From positions 1 through 64,000 of the forward strand of contig DATMAG010000040.1 of the NCBI GenBank assembly GCA_035560235.1: a stretch of DNA of 64,000 nt, written 5' to 3'. Position numbers and translations under genes: made by a program. Positions within the stretch are counted from its first letter, which is position 1, and every line of letters begins with the position of its first letter. This DNA comes from DASRDU01 sp035560235 (GTDB lineage Bacteria; Acidobacteriota; Blastocatellia; RBC074). Under the pieces are notes generated by a model, which worked only from the letters and a program-made list of their open reading frames with translations, was not told the DNA's origin and did not search any database. Of this stretch, positions 48,819 through 57,101 are shown piece by piece.

Positions 48819-49487
48819 ATGATACCAGTCGCCACCAACTACCTTGACGCCATCGCTCATCTGCCGGAAGGCGGAACGCTCACCTTTCAGCACGTTCCCT
48901 GGACAGAGTACGAGCAACTACTCGAAGACCTCGGGGCTGGTTATCGCGTGCGCGTCACCTATGATCATGGGAGGCTGGAAATTATGAGTCCGCTGCCGAT
49001 TCACGAAAGACAGAAGGAATTTATCTCTCACCTGATGCGAGTGCTGACTGAAGAACTCGGGCTTGATCTGGAATGTCTCGGCTCGACGACATACAAACAG
49101 GAAGAGGCCCTGCAGGGGCTGGAACCGGACACCTGCTTTTACATTCAGCACGCTGTGCAGGTTATCGGCAAAAGGATTTTCGATCTCAGCCTTGATCCCG
49201 CTCCGGACATTGCAGTTGAGATTGATGTCACGAGCGAATCGCTCAGTCGCTTTCACATCTACGCATCGCTCGGCGTGCCGGAACTGTGGCGATACGATGA
49301 AGAGCAGTTTGAAATTTACCACCTCTCCGGCTCGGATTATGTTGAATCGCCCCGCAGCCTCGCTTTTCCCTTTCTGACCAGCGAAGTGTTGTTTCAGTTT
49401 CTGGAGCGCAGCCGGAACGAGGGCCAGAGCGCAGCGCTCAGAGCCTTCCGCGAGTGGGTCAGGGCAAACTATCCCTCTGCTTCCTGA
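48819..49487 (+). CDS. Uma2-family (DUF820) PD-(D/E)XK nuclease-like protein
   Basis: A 222-residue protein of the Uma2 family, restriction-endonuclease-like folds of unknown job that are often present in many copies. ATG 48819 has AGGAG 8 nt upstream; the frame is open far upstream through rpoD and the terminator, but that part is not coding. Motifs: LPEGGTLTFQHVPWTEYEQL, the strand with Glu/Asp LEPDTCFYI, then PAPDIAVEIDVTSESLSRFH and YASLGVPELWRYDEEQFEIY. The usual Lys of the helix after the VEI-S motif is absent here (SLSRFHIYASLG). It converges with the VWFA gene, with 37 nt between the stops. Confidence 0.85.
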   Translation: MIPVATNYLDAIAHLPEGGTLTFQHVPWTEYEQLLEDLGAGYRVRVTYDHGRLEIMSPLPIHERQKEFISHLMRVLTEELGLDLECLGSTTYKQEEALQGLEPDTCFYIQHAVQVIGKRIFDLSLDPAPDIAVEIDVTSESLSRFHIYASLGVPELWRYDEEQFEIYHLSGSDYVESPRSLAFPFLTSEVLFQFLERSRNEGQSAALRAFREWVRANYPSAS

Positions 49488-49524
49488 AACCGCTGCTGGA
49501 CATCTTCCTGCTTTCCTTTGCTCA

Positions 49525-51708
49525 TCACTTTTCCGGTGCAACATTCTGCCTGGCAGAGGATTCAGTCTGCCGCGCGAAATATCCATGGGCCGTGACCAGT
49601 ACGACATCGCCTGTGCGTTTCTGCGCCGCTGGTTTGAGTTTCAGTTTGAGCTTATGAAATCTGTCTCCTGAAGTGTGCGGGACGGGGCTGAAACCGATGA
49701 CGTAGCGATCCTGCAAATGTTCGAGCAGCCGGGCCATCTGCTCACTCGTCGCTTCGCCATCCGCGCGGCTTAACGTGCCGCCTGAACTGCTTACCAGGCG
49801 GGTGAAGTTGCGATCCCTCAACAGCGTATCAAGAGCGACTTCGGTTCCCAGTCTGGTTCCAAGACTGACGGCGAATGAAACCGGATTGCCGAAGCTGAGG
49901 AGAGCCGATTCAACGACAGCGCGCGTGACCTTGCCTTTACGCGATGGTCTGTCGCCCCGGGCCACCAGCGCGTAGATCGAGCAACTGGTTTCAGAAATGA
50001 ACTCAGCAACCGGCTCAATGACGGATGAATTGAATGATCGGGTGTCATCGGTCACCACTACGATGACACGGCGACCGAGCGGATCAGCCGTCTTGTCGAG
50101 TTGTTCGACGGCCTGAAAAACTGCGCCGACTCGATCCTGTCCGCCGCCGATGTCAAGCTTTCTGGCGTCTTCAGTAAAGTTCCGCAGTCGGCTGGCGATC
50201 ACTTTGTGGTCGCGGGTGAAGTCCTGAACGAGAGCGGCCCTGCCGCTGAAGGCCATCAGTGCGATTTCATCAACCGGGCCAAGTCTGCTCAGCCAGAATC
50301 TGGCGCTGCGGCGAAGCGCCGAGAGCGCATAGCCTGTATTCCCGGCGACATCCACCAGCAGTACCAGCGACAGCGGCGTCTCGCCCTGACGAAAGTAAAC
50401 CAGCGGCTGTCTGGCGCTGTTGTCTTCAACTTCGAAATCGTCAGCACCGAGATTCGTCACCGCCGCGCCGGTCTTTCTGCTGAGAGCCTGCACATCAAGT
50501 GTAATCAGATGTGCCAGCGGATTGACGACTCTGCGCCGTCGGGTGGCAGCAGGCGCAGACAGGTTTGCCCCGGCAGGGTCGGAAGCCGGGGTTGTCACAT
50601 TACCGGAGGTTGCCACAGCGTTTGCATCGTTCTTTGTTTCAGCCACCGCCGGACCTGATGCGGTTTCCGCCTTGCTGTTTTCAGCGCCAGCTTCGGCCAG
50701 CGTCTGTTCAAGCTCTCTGTCGATCGCGTAATAACCCCGTCTGGCATTGATGACGCACTCGCCTCCGAGACGATTCTTAGCTTCAGGCGTGAGCGAGATT
50801 CTGATGCGGCGGAATCTGCCGTTGAAATCCTGGCTGGTTGGCGTATAACCCAGACTGTAACAATGGCGCAGCCGATCAATCATCTGGCTGAGGCGAATAT
50901 TGATTGTCTCCTTGCTGGCCGCCGTCATTTCACCGCCGGAGAGTTCGACGTAAGGATTGACGCTGGTGCGTTTGATTACTTCCTGCAGCGCGGGATGCTG
51001 AAACATAATCCCGTCCAGCAGATTGATGAATGAACGGGAGATCACTCCGCAAAAGGTCGCGCCTGATTCGATGACAGCGTCTCTCACTTCAGCCTCGGAA
51101 ATGTTTTCATGCTGGCGCGACATCGAACCCTGATTATCCGTAATGACGATCACCACCCGGCGGCTGTTCGGAATTGTGGCGTGTTTGAACTGACGGGCGG
51201 CTTTGGCGATGGCTTCGTGAATGAGCGTGCCGGAGCCGTTCTTTTCCAGCGCCGGACCAAGACTGGAAAGAATCAGCGCGCGATCTTTCGTGAAATCCTG
51301 AATCAGTTCCGTCCAGCCGGAAAAAACCATCAACGCGATTTCGTCTTCGGGTTTCAGTTGCTGCAACGCCTGCAACGCACCATTGCGAATCTCTTCGATC
51401 ACCGGACGGACGCTCGGGCTGATGTCGAGCAGCAGTACGATGGACAACGGCAGCTTGTCCTGACTGAAGTATTCGATCTGCTGTTTTGCATCGTCCTCAA
51501 AGAGTTCAAAATCCTGCACCCGGAGATTTCGGACAATTTCACGCGTCTTTTTGTCAGTTACCTGCGCGTCAACAGTGACCAGTTCGGTTCTGACTTTGAC
51601 GATTTCCTGCGCCGGACTTTCAGCCTGTTGCGCCAGCGCGCAGACTGAAATGAGCAGCAGTGAAATTGCGGCAAGGCTGAAGGAGCAACGGGCCTGAGCA
51701 TAGTTCAC
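49525..51708 (-). CDS. Exported protein with two acidobacterial-type VWFA domains
   Basis: A 727-residue secreted protein. After a signal peptide (LAAISLLLISVCALAQ) come two similar halves, each with a short strand domain (TVDAQVTDKKTREIVRNLRV; LDVQALSRKTGAAVTNLGAD) ahead of a von Willebrand A fold, the TIGR03436 layout. The first VWA has the metal site DISPS (VLLLDISPSVRP). The second reads VDVAGNTG and lacks both Ser residues. The linker between halves is Ala/Pro/Thr-rich with RRRR. The frame opens at GTG 51708, which overlaps the AGGAGG ribosome-like motif; an out-of-frame ATG sits 5 nt after it, so the true start needs checking. The ECF sigma gene is divergent. Confidence 0.88.
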   Translation of the reverse strand: MNYAQARCSFSLAAISLLLISVCALAQQAESPAQEIVKVRTELVTVDAQVTDKKTREIVRNLRVQDFELFEDDAKQQIEYFSQDKLPLSIVLLLDISPSVRPVIEEIRNGALQALQQLKPEDEIALMVFSGWTELIQDFTKDRALILSSLGPALEKNGSGTLIHEAIAKAARQFKHATIPNSRRVVIVITDNQGSMSRQHENISEAEVRDAVIESGATFCGVISRSFINLLDGIMFQHPALQEVIKRTSVNPYVELSGGEMTAASKETINIRLSQMIDRLRHCYSLGYTPTSQDFNGRFRRIRISLTPEAKNRLGGECVINARRGYYAIDRELEQTLAEAGAENSKAETASGPAVAETKNDANAVATSGNVTTPASDPAGANLSAPAATRRRRVVNPLAHLITLDVQALSRKTGAAVTNLGADDFEVEDNSARQPLVYFRQGETPLSLVLLVDVAGNTGYALSALRRSARFWLSRLGPVDEIALMAFSGRAALVQDFTRDHKVIASRLRNFTEDARKLDIGGGQDRVGAVFQAVEQLDKTADPLGRRVIVVVTDDTRSFNSSVIEPVAEFISETSCSIYALVARGDRPSRKGKVTRAVVESALLSFGNPVSFAVSLGTRLGTEVALDTLLRDRNFTRLVSSSGGTLSRADGEATSEQMARLLEHLQDRYVIGFSPVPHTSGDRFHKLKLKLKPAAQKRTGDVVLVTAHGYFARQTESSARQNVAPEK

Positions 51709-51934
51709 CTCCTGCGAGCGGGTCTGGCTGCAAGGATCCGCATAAGAGGGCGAAATTCGGATCTGTGTTGCTGAGTTTTCCGCCGCATCATACTGCCGAT
51801 ATCGTGCGGCGGCAAGACAATGCCCATTTTCTGAAAATGGCAGGCTGTAAGCTGTACTGCAAATTTATTCTCTCCGGCGCTATCCTTTTCCTGACGATCT
51901 GCCTCCATGCAGATGACAAGCGGAGAAAACGCGC

Positions 51935-52534
51935 ATGGCTGCTGAAACCAGACTCGACAAACAGCCGGATGAAGTGCTGGTGATGACTGCGATTCTGGGT
52001 GATCTGCGCTCGTTTGATGAACTCGTGCAGCGTTACCGGGCAGCGGCCTTTCGCGTGGCGCGGGCAGTGGCGGGCGCTGAGCTGGCCGAAGATGCCGTGC
52101 AGGAGGCGCTGCTGCTGGCTTTTCGGGCGCTGCCTTCGATTGAAGAACCGGCGAGCTTTGCGGCGTGGCTCTGCGCGATTACGCGGCGCGCCGCATTGCG
52201 CATGAGTCAGCACGCGCGCCGGGAAAATGACCGCCGGATCGAACTTGATGAAGCTGTACTTGAATTCAGCGAGGCGCTGGCGCGCCCTTTCACGCTGCCG
52301 GAGTCGTTTGAGAATGACGAAGTCAGAGCCGCTGTTGATTCACTGCCAGCCGCGTACCGGCTGATCGTGCAGCTGCGGTTTTATGACGAGATGCCGCTCA
52401 AACGCATTGCCAGCTTTCTGGATCTGCCGCTGACGACCGTGAAATGGCGGCTGCATCGGGCGAAGCAACTGGTGCGTGAACAACTGCAACCTGTCAGGGC
52501 CGTGCCAGCGCAGCTTGCTGAGGCCGCGCAGTGA
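51935..52534 (+). CDS. ECF-type RNA polymerase sigma factor
   Basis: A 199-residue alternative sigma factor. Region 2 shows FDELVQRYRAAAFRVARAVA, AEDAVQEALLLAFRALPSI and FAAWLCAITRRAALR; region 4 shows DSLPAAYRLIVQLRFYDEMP and LPLTTVKWRLHRAKQLV. The ATG has GGAG about 9 nt upstream (CGGAGAAAACGCGC). A 148-residue gene of unknown function follows after 28 nt and is probably co-transcribed. No membrane anti-sigma factor is adjacent; the exported VWFA protein is encoded divergently and might be a target. Confidence 0.92.
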   Translation: MAAETRLDKQPDEVLVMTAILGDLRSFDELVQRYRAAAFRVARAVAGAELAEDAVQEALLLAFRALPSIEEPASFAAWLCAITRRAALRMSQHARRENDRRIELDEAVLEFSEALARPFTLPESFENDEVRAAVDSLPAAYRLIVQLRFYDEMPLKRIASFLDLPLTTVKWRLHRAKQLVREQLQPVRAVPAQLAEAAQ

Positions 52535-52562
52535 CTGGTTTCACCGATTCACAGGAGAATTT

Positions 52563-53009
52563 ATGGACAGAGAACAGGAACTCAGAAAACTGATCAACGT
52601 GCTGCACCGCACTGCCCGCGCCGCCGGTCGGGCGCACTGGATGGAGGCCGGAGAGACCGAGGCGCGTTATGCGGTCGGCCAGTACAATCGCATTCTCGCG
52701 CGACTGACCGAACTCAGTCCCGAGATCAGCACGATCTTTGCGCCGCTCGCCGAAGACAGTTCGCTGCTGACTGTGGCGATGGCCTGTCGGCAGCTTGTCT
52801 CATACTACGAAGACGAAGTGCACTCTGAACACGGCGGCTGGGGCTTTGAAGCCGGGCCGGTCTTCGGCTTCGGCGTCGGGCGCTGCGGTCCGAAGGATTT
52901 CGACTTCGAAGGTCTGGGCAATTTCGTCCGTGACCGGATTCAGGAGGCTGTGCAGGAGTGGAAGCGACACGAACGCGACTGGCGTGAGGCGCGCAAACCG
53001 AAATGTTGA
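52563..53009 (+). CDS. Conserved-looking hypothetical protein downstream of the ECF sigma factor
   Basis: A 148-residue soluble protein; family not recognised. ATG 52563 has AGGAG 6 nt upstream, so the open frame further upstream, inside the sigma gene, is ignored. It begins MDREQELRKLINVLHRTARA, is helical through residue 85 (TELSPEISTIFAPLAEDSSL), then has an aromatic/Gly-rich stretch (GGWGFEAGPVFGFGVGRCG) and an Arg/Glu-rich helical tail. No signal peptide or membrane segment. Position suggests it could modulate the sigma factor, which is inference only. A strong hairpin follows. Confidence 0.75.
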   Translation: MDREQELRKLINVLHRTARAAGRAHWMEAGETEARYAVGQYNRILARLTELSPEISTIFAPLAEDSSLLTVAMACRQLVSYYEDEVHSEHGGWGFEAGPVFGFGVGRCGPKDFDFEGLGNFVRDRIQEAVQEWKRHERDWREARKPKC

Positions 53010-53053
53010 TTCACGCCGCTGACCTCGCCAGCCCTGAGCAGATTTCAGATGAT

Positions 53054-53086
53054 CCAGACCGCGCTGACGCTGTCAGCGCGGTCTGG
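53054..53086. terminator. Perfect 15-bp hairpin between converging genes
   Basis: CCAGACCGCGCTGAC (53054-53068) and GTCAGCGCGGTCTGG (53072-53086) pair perfectly with a 3-nt loop. It serves the stop of the 148-residue gene and that of the RidA gene. The following plus-strand sequence, CAGTTCCTTCCTG, is moderately T-rich. Confidence 0.85.
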
Positions 53087-53107
53087 TCAGTTCCTTCCTG
53101 ATTCCTT

Positions 53108-53581
53108 TTATCGTTTCACCGCAACTGCCTGCATCTCGAAATGCCCGCCAAGCAGCAGCGGCCCCGAGCCGATGAAGGCGCGCGCCGGAAAGTTCTGTTT
53201 GAAGTAAGTGCGATAGATCGCATTGAACTGATCGAATTTCGTCAGGTCGGGACAGAAGACCTGCACCGTGACCAGATCATCCATCGTCATCCCCGCTTCG
53301 GCCAGCACCGCCTTGAAATGATCAAGCAGCAGCCGCACTTCCTGATCAATATCATCGGGCACCTTGTTTGTCTGCGGATCAATACCGATCCATCCGGCCA
53401 GATAGAGCGTGTTGCCCGTCAGCACGGCGTCGCTGAACGGAGCCTGCAGCGGGCGGCCCGGCAGATTGATGTAACGGCGCGTGACTGATGCGGTCTGTTT
53501 CTGTCTGAAAGCGGCGGTGGCAATGGCTCCGCCCGCGAGCGCAGCCAGTAATGCGGCGATCAGGATTCGTTTCGCGGTCAT
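53108..53581 (-). CDS. RidA/YjgF-family protein with N-terminal signal anchor
   Basis: A 157-residue protein of the Rid family, which hydrolyses reactive enamines and imines. The N-terminus is a hydrophobic export or anchor segment (ILIAALLAALAGGAIATAAF), unusual for the mostly cytoplasmic family. The Rid fold follows with YINLPGRPLQAPFSDAVLTG, LYLAGWIGIDPQTNKVPDD, LLLDHFKAVLAEAGMTMDD and the substrate-binding Arg in NFPARAFIGSG; the usual C-terminal VEIE-type strand is HFEMQAVAVKR. ATG has AAAGGAG about 9 nt upstream. It is divergent from the peptide transporter gene. Confidence 0.9.
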   Translation of the reverse strand: MTAKRILIAALLAALAGGAIATAAFRQKQTASVTRRYINLPGRPLQAPFSDAVLTGNTLYLAGWIGIDPQTNKVPDDIDQEVRLLLDHFKAVLAEAGMTMDDLVTVQVFCPDLTKFDQFNAIYRTYFKQNFPARAFIGSGPLLLGGHFEMQAVAVKR

Positions 53582-53798
53582 CGTGAATCTTCTCCTTTGG
53601 TAGTGGAATGGTTCGTGGCTGGAGCGCGGCCATTAGACCACATTCAATGAAGCCTCACCAGACGCGGCGCGTGCGGGATTTGTGCTGCCGGTGCGTTTGC
53701 GCAATTGCCGCCGCTGCGCTCTCTCCTCTACAATGCAGCCTGCCTGTATTTTTCTGAAGTGCCTGCACCCGATCATCACTGACCAGACTTCCGATTAT

Positions 53799-55289
53799 AT
53801 GAACACACAAACCTTTGCTTCTGACAGTGCGCCTGAAATCGCTGCTGACTCGGCGCTCGACAACCAGGGCATCGGCGGACATCCGCGCGGCCTGACGACA
53901 CTCTTTTTCACCGAGATGTGGGAGCGGTTCAGTTATTACGGCATGCGCGCGCTGCTGATTCTGTTTATGACAGCGACCGCTGCCAACGGCGGACTCGGTT
54001 ACGACAACAAACGGGCGGCGAGTGTTTATGCAGCCTATGTCGGATCGGTTTATCTGATGTCCATTCCCGGCGGCTGGATTGCGGACAACGTGCTGGGCAC
54101 GCGCAGATCGGTGCTGGTTGGAGGCATCATCATTGCGATGGGCCATTTTTCAATGGCTGTGCCGACAATGGTGACGTTCTTTATGGGGCTGATTCTGATC
54201 GTGCTGGGCACGGGGCTGCTCAAGCCGAACGTCAGCGCAATCGTCGGCAGCCTTTACAGCCCGACCGATCAGCGGCGCGACGCAGGTTTTTCGATCTTTT
54301 ACATGGGCATCAATCTCGGAGCTTTTCTGGCTCCGCTCATCTGCGGTTATCTGGGCGAAAAGGTCAACTGGCATCTCGGCTTCGGAATGGCTGGAATCTT
54401 CATGACGCTCGGACTGATTCAGTACGTTGCGAGCGGCAATCGGATTGCGCACGTCGGCCATCCGCCCGCGTTGTCAGCCGCTGAAATCCGGCGCAATGCG
54501 ATCGTCGGCGCAGTGTTTATGGCCGTGATCGTGCTGGCCGTAATCTTTCTTTACTTCGGGCCGGAAATCGTTCAGCAGTACCGCGTTCAAATCATGATCG
54601 GCGGCGTGGCGATTGGCCTGGTCTGGCTGTTCACCTCATATCTGAAGCCGGAAGAGAAGAAGCCGGTCGCGGCCATCGTGATTCTCTTCTTCTTCTCGGT
54701 GATCTTCTGGGCAGTCTTCGAGCAGGCCGGGTCGAGCTTCAATCTCTTCGCGCGTGACTTTACTGACCGCCATCTGCCGAACGGTTATGAATTCCCGGCG
54801 AGCTGGTATCAGTCGGTCAACTCGATGTTTCTCATCGCGCTGGCTCCGGTCTTTGCGTGGCTGTGGATCAAACTGGGCAAGCGCCAGCCTTCGAGTCCGA
54901 TCAAGTTTGCGCTGGGCCTGCTCTTTGTCGGCATTGGCGCGCTCGTGCTGATGCTGGCATCAATGGCGACTGGCAGCAGCGGGCGTGTCGGCCCCTGGTG
55001 GCTGGTCGGAGTTTATCTGTGCCACACGATTGGCGAACTCTGCCTCAGTCCGGTCGGGCTGAGCACGACCACCAGGCTTGCGCCCGAACGGCTGGCCGGA
55101 CTGATGATGGGCGTCTGGTTTCTTTCAATCTCCTTCGGCAATTTCTTCGCGGGTGAAGTGGCCGGTGAATTCAGCCGTGCCGCGCTGATTGGATTGTTCG
55201 GCAAGGTCGCTGCCGGGCCGATCATCGCGGCAGTTGTGCTGGTGGCGCTGACGCCCTGGATACGCAGGCTGATGGGCAAGGTCAGATAA
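53799..55289 (+). CDS. POT/PTR2-family proton-dependent peptide transporter
   Basis: A 496-residue inner-membrane symporter for di- and tripeptides. The proton-coupling ExxERF motif is visible in FFTEMWERFSYYGMRALLI, and the PTR2 signature region in DQRRDAGFSIFYMGINLGAF with LAPLICGYLG. About 12 to 14 membrane helices are seen. ATG 53799 (MNTQTFASDSAPEI) is chosen because it starts the family-like sequence; an upstream open extension to 53682 has no export or membrane feature. The long helix 7-8 region contains VFEQAGSSFNLFARDFTDRH. It might import peptides made by the M14 and S8 proteases encoded elsewhere in the window; that link is speculative. Confidence 0.94.
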   Translation: MNTQTFASDSAPEIAADSALDNQGIGGHPRGLTTLFFTEMWERFSYYGMRALLILFMTATAANGGLGYDNKRAASVYAAYVGSVYLMSIPGGWIADNVLGTRRSVLVGGIIIAMGHFSMAVPTMVTFFMGLILIVLGTGLLKPNVSAIVGSLYSPTDQRRDAGFSIFYMGINLGAFLAPLICGYLGEKVNWHLGFGMAGIFMTLGLIQYVASGNRIAHVGHPPALSAAEIRRNAIVGAVFMAVIVLAVIFLYFGPEIVQQYRVQIMIGGVAIGLVWLFTSYLKPEEKKPVAAIVILFFFSVIFWAVFEQAGSSFNLFARDFTDRHLPNGYEFPASWYQSVNSMFLIALAPVFAWLWIKLGKRQPSSPIKFALGLLFVGIGALVLMLASMATGSSGRVGPWWLVGVYLCHTIGELCLSPVGLSTTTRLAPERLAGLMMGVWFLSISFGNFFAGEVAGEFSRAALIGLFGKVAAGPIIAAVVLVALTPWIRRLMGKVR

Positions 55290-55309
55290 TCAGAACCGAC
55301 AGAAGGACA

Positions 55310-55355
55310 AAAGGCGGGAGCGCCGGGGCAGCAGAAGCCCGGCACTTTCGCCTTT
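55310..55355 (+). terminator. Terminator after the peptide transporter
   Basis: AAAGGCG (55310-55316) pairs with CGCCTTT (55349-55355), and inside it GCCGGG (55322-55327) pairs with CCCGGC (55338-55343). CATCTTTTTAC follows. It lies about 20 nt after the stop. Confidence 0.75.
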
Positions 55356-55400
55356 CATCTTTTTACTTTCCTGTTGCTTCGGGCGTAGACTATCAGCGCT

Positions 55401-55673
55401 ATGGACGAACGAGACTTTTACATCGAGAGGCCGGAAATGAAGCGTGCGACATATCAGTGTCCGAAATGCCGCCAGACGACTGAGTTTCAGATCAAATGGC
55501 TGCGGCGCTCGAAGAAGAAATCGCCTCCGCCAGGCATGGATGATTACCTGCGCGCCAAATTCGCCAAGGCACGCGATTATCTGGTGCGAGTGGACGATAT
55601 GCTGTACTGCCCGAATCCACGCTGCCGCCACCGGTTTGAGATCCCCAATTCTCAAACCGTAGTTTTCGTCTGA
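55401..55673 (+). CDS. Small zinc-ribbon protein of unknown function
   Basis: A 90-residue protein with two Cys pairs, CPKC (about 20-23) and CPNPRC (about 70-75), the second followed by RHRFEIP. The pattern is that of a zinc ribbon that binds nucleic acid or protein. The middle is basic (WLRRSKKKSPPPG). The start is uncertain: ATG 55401 or the internal ATG 55437 (MKRATYQCPKC), which has GGCCGGAA upstream. No named family is recognised. A long hairpin ends the transcript, which supports this being an expressed gene. Confidence 0.7.
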   Translation: MDERDFYIERPEMKRATYQCPKCRQTTEFQIKWLRRSKKKSPPPGMDDYLRAKFAKARDYLVRVDDMLYCPNPRCRHRFEIPNSQTVVFV

Positions 55674-55692
55674 AGGCTGCGACGAGTCGCAG

Positions 55693-55752
55693 GCAAAGCA
55701 CAAAGCCAGTCGCAGAGAGGCTTTCTCTCTTTCGGCTGGCTTTGTGCTTTGC
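55693..55752. terminator. Perfect 17-bp hairpin between converging genes
   Basis: GCAAAGCACAAAGCCAG (55693-55709) pairs with CTGGCTTTGTGCTTTGC (55736-55752). A second small stem (AGAGAGG/TCTCTCT) sits in the 26-nt loop. It lies between the zinc-ribbon and PEP-CTERM genes and probably serves both. Confidence 0.85.
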
Positions 55753-55783
55753 TCTGACTGTGATGCAGGAACTGAGTGTAACT

Positions 55784-56323
55784 TCAGGCGCTCCGGCGAA
55801 CTTTGCGCCCGATGATGACCAGCCCGGCGCCGAGCAGAATCAGCGTGGCCGGTTCCGGCACCTGCCCGTTCGGGCCAGGTGAAGGTGAAGGCAGCGGATT
55901 CGGCGTGCTGGAAGGAAAATCCATGATTCGCGGAGTGCCTCCGTCGTGCCCGCGATTGATCAGCACTGTGGTAATGATGCCGCCGGCAATGGCCGGAATT
56001 GCCACGTACCAGAGAGTCGGGCGGCGCGCGGTCTTTTCCTCAAAGCCTTCCAGGCAGTCTTCCGTGCAGATTGCGCCGGGGCCGTAAGGCACGATGCGCC
56101 CGTCGGGCAGAGTAACGAATTTCGGCGGTTCATCAGCAGCGGCGACTGGCTGCTGATCCGGCTGAGGCGGTGGATTGAGCGGAGTTGCGCTCTGCCCGGA
56201 GTTGTCCTGGATCTGTTGCTGTGTCGTGCCGCGTTCGAGCTGCTGCCAGCGAATCGGATCAGCCAGTGCTCCGGCGCTCAGACAGACAGTCAGCACAACC
56301 ACTCCCAATGTCTTCCGCAGCAT
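55784..56323 (-). CDS. PEP-CTERM sorting-signal protein
   Basis: A 179-residue exported protein. Signal peptide TLGVVVLTVCLSAGALADPI; a Gln/Pro-rich middle (NPPPQPDQQPVAAADEPPK); a short membrane-like stretch YVAIPAIAGGIITTVLI; then a Pro/Ser spacer and the PEP-CTERM signal VPEPATLILLGAGLVIIGRK-VRR, consisting of PEP, hydrophobic helix and Arg cluster. Exosortase would recognise this; no exosortase gene lies in the window. ATG 56323 is preferred to GTG 56329 because AAAGGG is 8 nt upstream. PEP-CTERM proteins are known to travel with exopolysaccharide synthesis, which the window also encodes. Confidence 0.87.
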   Translation of the reverse strand: MLRKTLGVVVLTVCLSAGALADPIRWQQLERGTTQQQIQDNSGQSATPLNPPPQPDQQPVAAADEPPKFVTLPDGRIVPYGPGAICTEDCLEGFEEKTARRPTLWYVAIPAIAGGIITTVLINRGHDGGTPRIMDFPSSTPNPLPSPSPGPNGQVPEPATLILLGAGLVIIGRKVRRSA

Positions 56324-56658
56324 GTTCACTACCCTTTCACTTCCGCAGTTTCATCGCGGGCAAAAAAACTGCGCCGATATTCCAGGGCCATCCTCGGCGG
56401 CGGCTGTGCGATTTTGATGACATGGCAATTGCTTTTCTGCATGTGGCGACCGGCTCTCAGCCGGAAGGCCTCATTCCCGTAAACCTCAAACTCCGTTCAA
56501 ATTGACTGGTATTCATATCGAATTCAGACTTTTATACAGACGAGGCCGATCACGGGGCGGTCGGCTCAAGCCGACCACAGTTTTCCGCAGCCGGGTGAAG
56601 TCCTGCCCCCTGCCGGAAGCAAATAATAAAGAGCGATCAGTGAGGAGGTTCCATCACG
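56324..56658. other. Divergent intergenic region with a compact palindrome
   Basis: 335 nt between the PEP-CTERM and 105-residue genes. It holds a perfect palindrome GGTCGGCT-CA-AGCCGACC at 56559-56576 and, either side, CACGGGGCG (56551-56559) and CGCCCCGTG (56672-56680), which could pair across the start of the next gene. No supportable gene of its own is seen. Confidence 0.5.
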
Positions 56659-56976
56659 ATGCGCGAACAACGCCCCGTGATTCGCAAATCCGTCCACTTT
56701 ATTTACAAGGGGGATGAGGTCGTCAGTCTGGTCAGGGCCGCACATCAACTGCCCCCCTTTCGTCTGGAGCTGGGCCTGAGCAGGCTGAGAATTGATTATT
56801 ATTCGATGGTCAGCCGGGACTGGCTGTGTGGCTTCAACTTCTCCCGCGCGCCGGGACGAAATCTCTGGTCACTCGATGAAATCGAGTATGACCTGGGAAC
56901 GACGATGAAACGCGCGCTGGCTCAACTGGGTGAGCTGGAAGAGCGCGGACTGAAGCGTCTGAAATATGGTCAATGA
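56659..56976 (+). CDS. Hypothetical small protein
   Basis: A 105-residue protein, family not recognised. It has a strong ribosome site, GAGGAGG, 11 nt before the ATG. The sequence is basic and compact: KSVHFIYKGDEVVSLVRAAH, FRLELGLSRLRIDYYSMVSR, DWLCGFNFSRAPGRNLWSLD and a C-terminal helix MKRALAQLGELEERGLKRL. No signal peptide or membrane segment. A perfect terminator follows. A DNA- or RNA-binding role is possible from charge but not shown. Confidence 0.7.
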   Translation: MREQRPVIRKSVHFIYKGDEVVSLVRAAHQLPPFRLELGLSRLRIDYYSMVSRDWLCGFNFSRAPGRNLWSLDEIEYDLGTTMKRALAQLGELEERGLKRLKYGQ

Positions 56977-57044
56977 AGGCAACTGCGAATTTTTCAGTTT
57001 CACCGCCATCATAATCTTACTGAGCTGCCTCAGTGACTCCCGTG

Positions 57045-57086
57045 AAAAAAGACAGGGGAGCGAGTACTCGCTCCCCTGTCTTTTTT
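57045..57086. terminator. 42-nt perfect palindrome, bidirectional terminator
   Basis: AAAAAAGACAGGGGAGCGAG and its exact complement CTCGCTCCCCTGTCTTTTTT meet at TA. It supplies a T-run on both strands between the converging 105-residue gene and acsA, and is the strongest terminator in the window. Confidence 0.96.
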
Positions 57087-57101
57087 GTTTCCGGATGGCG
57101 T

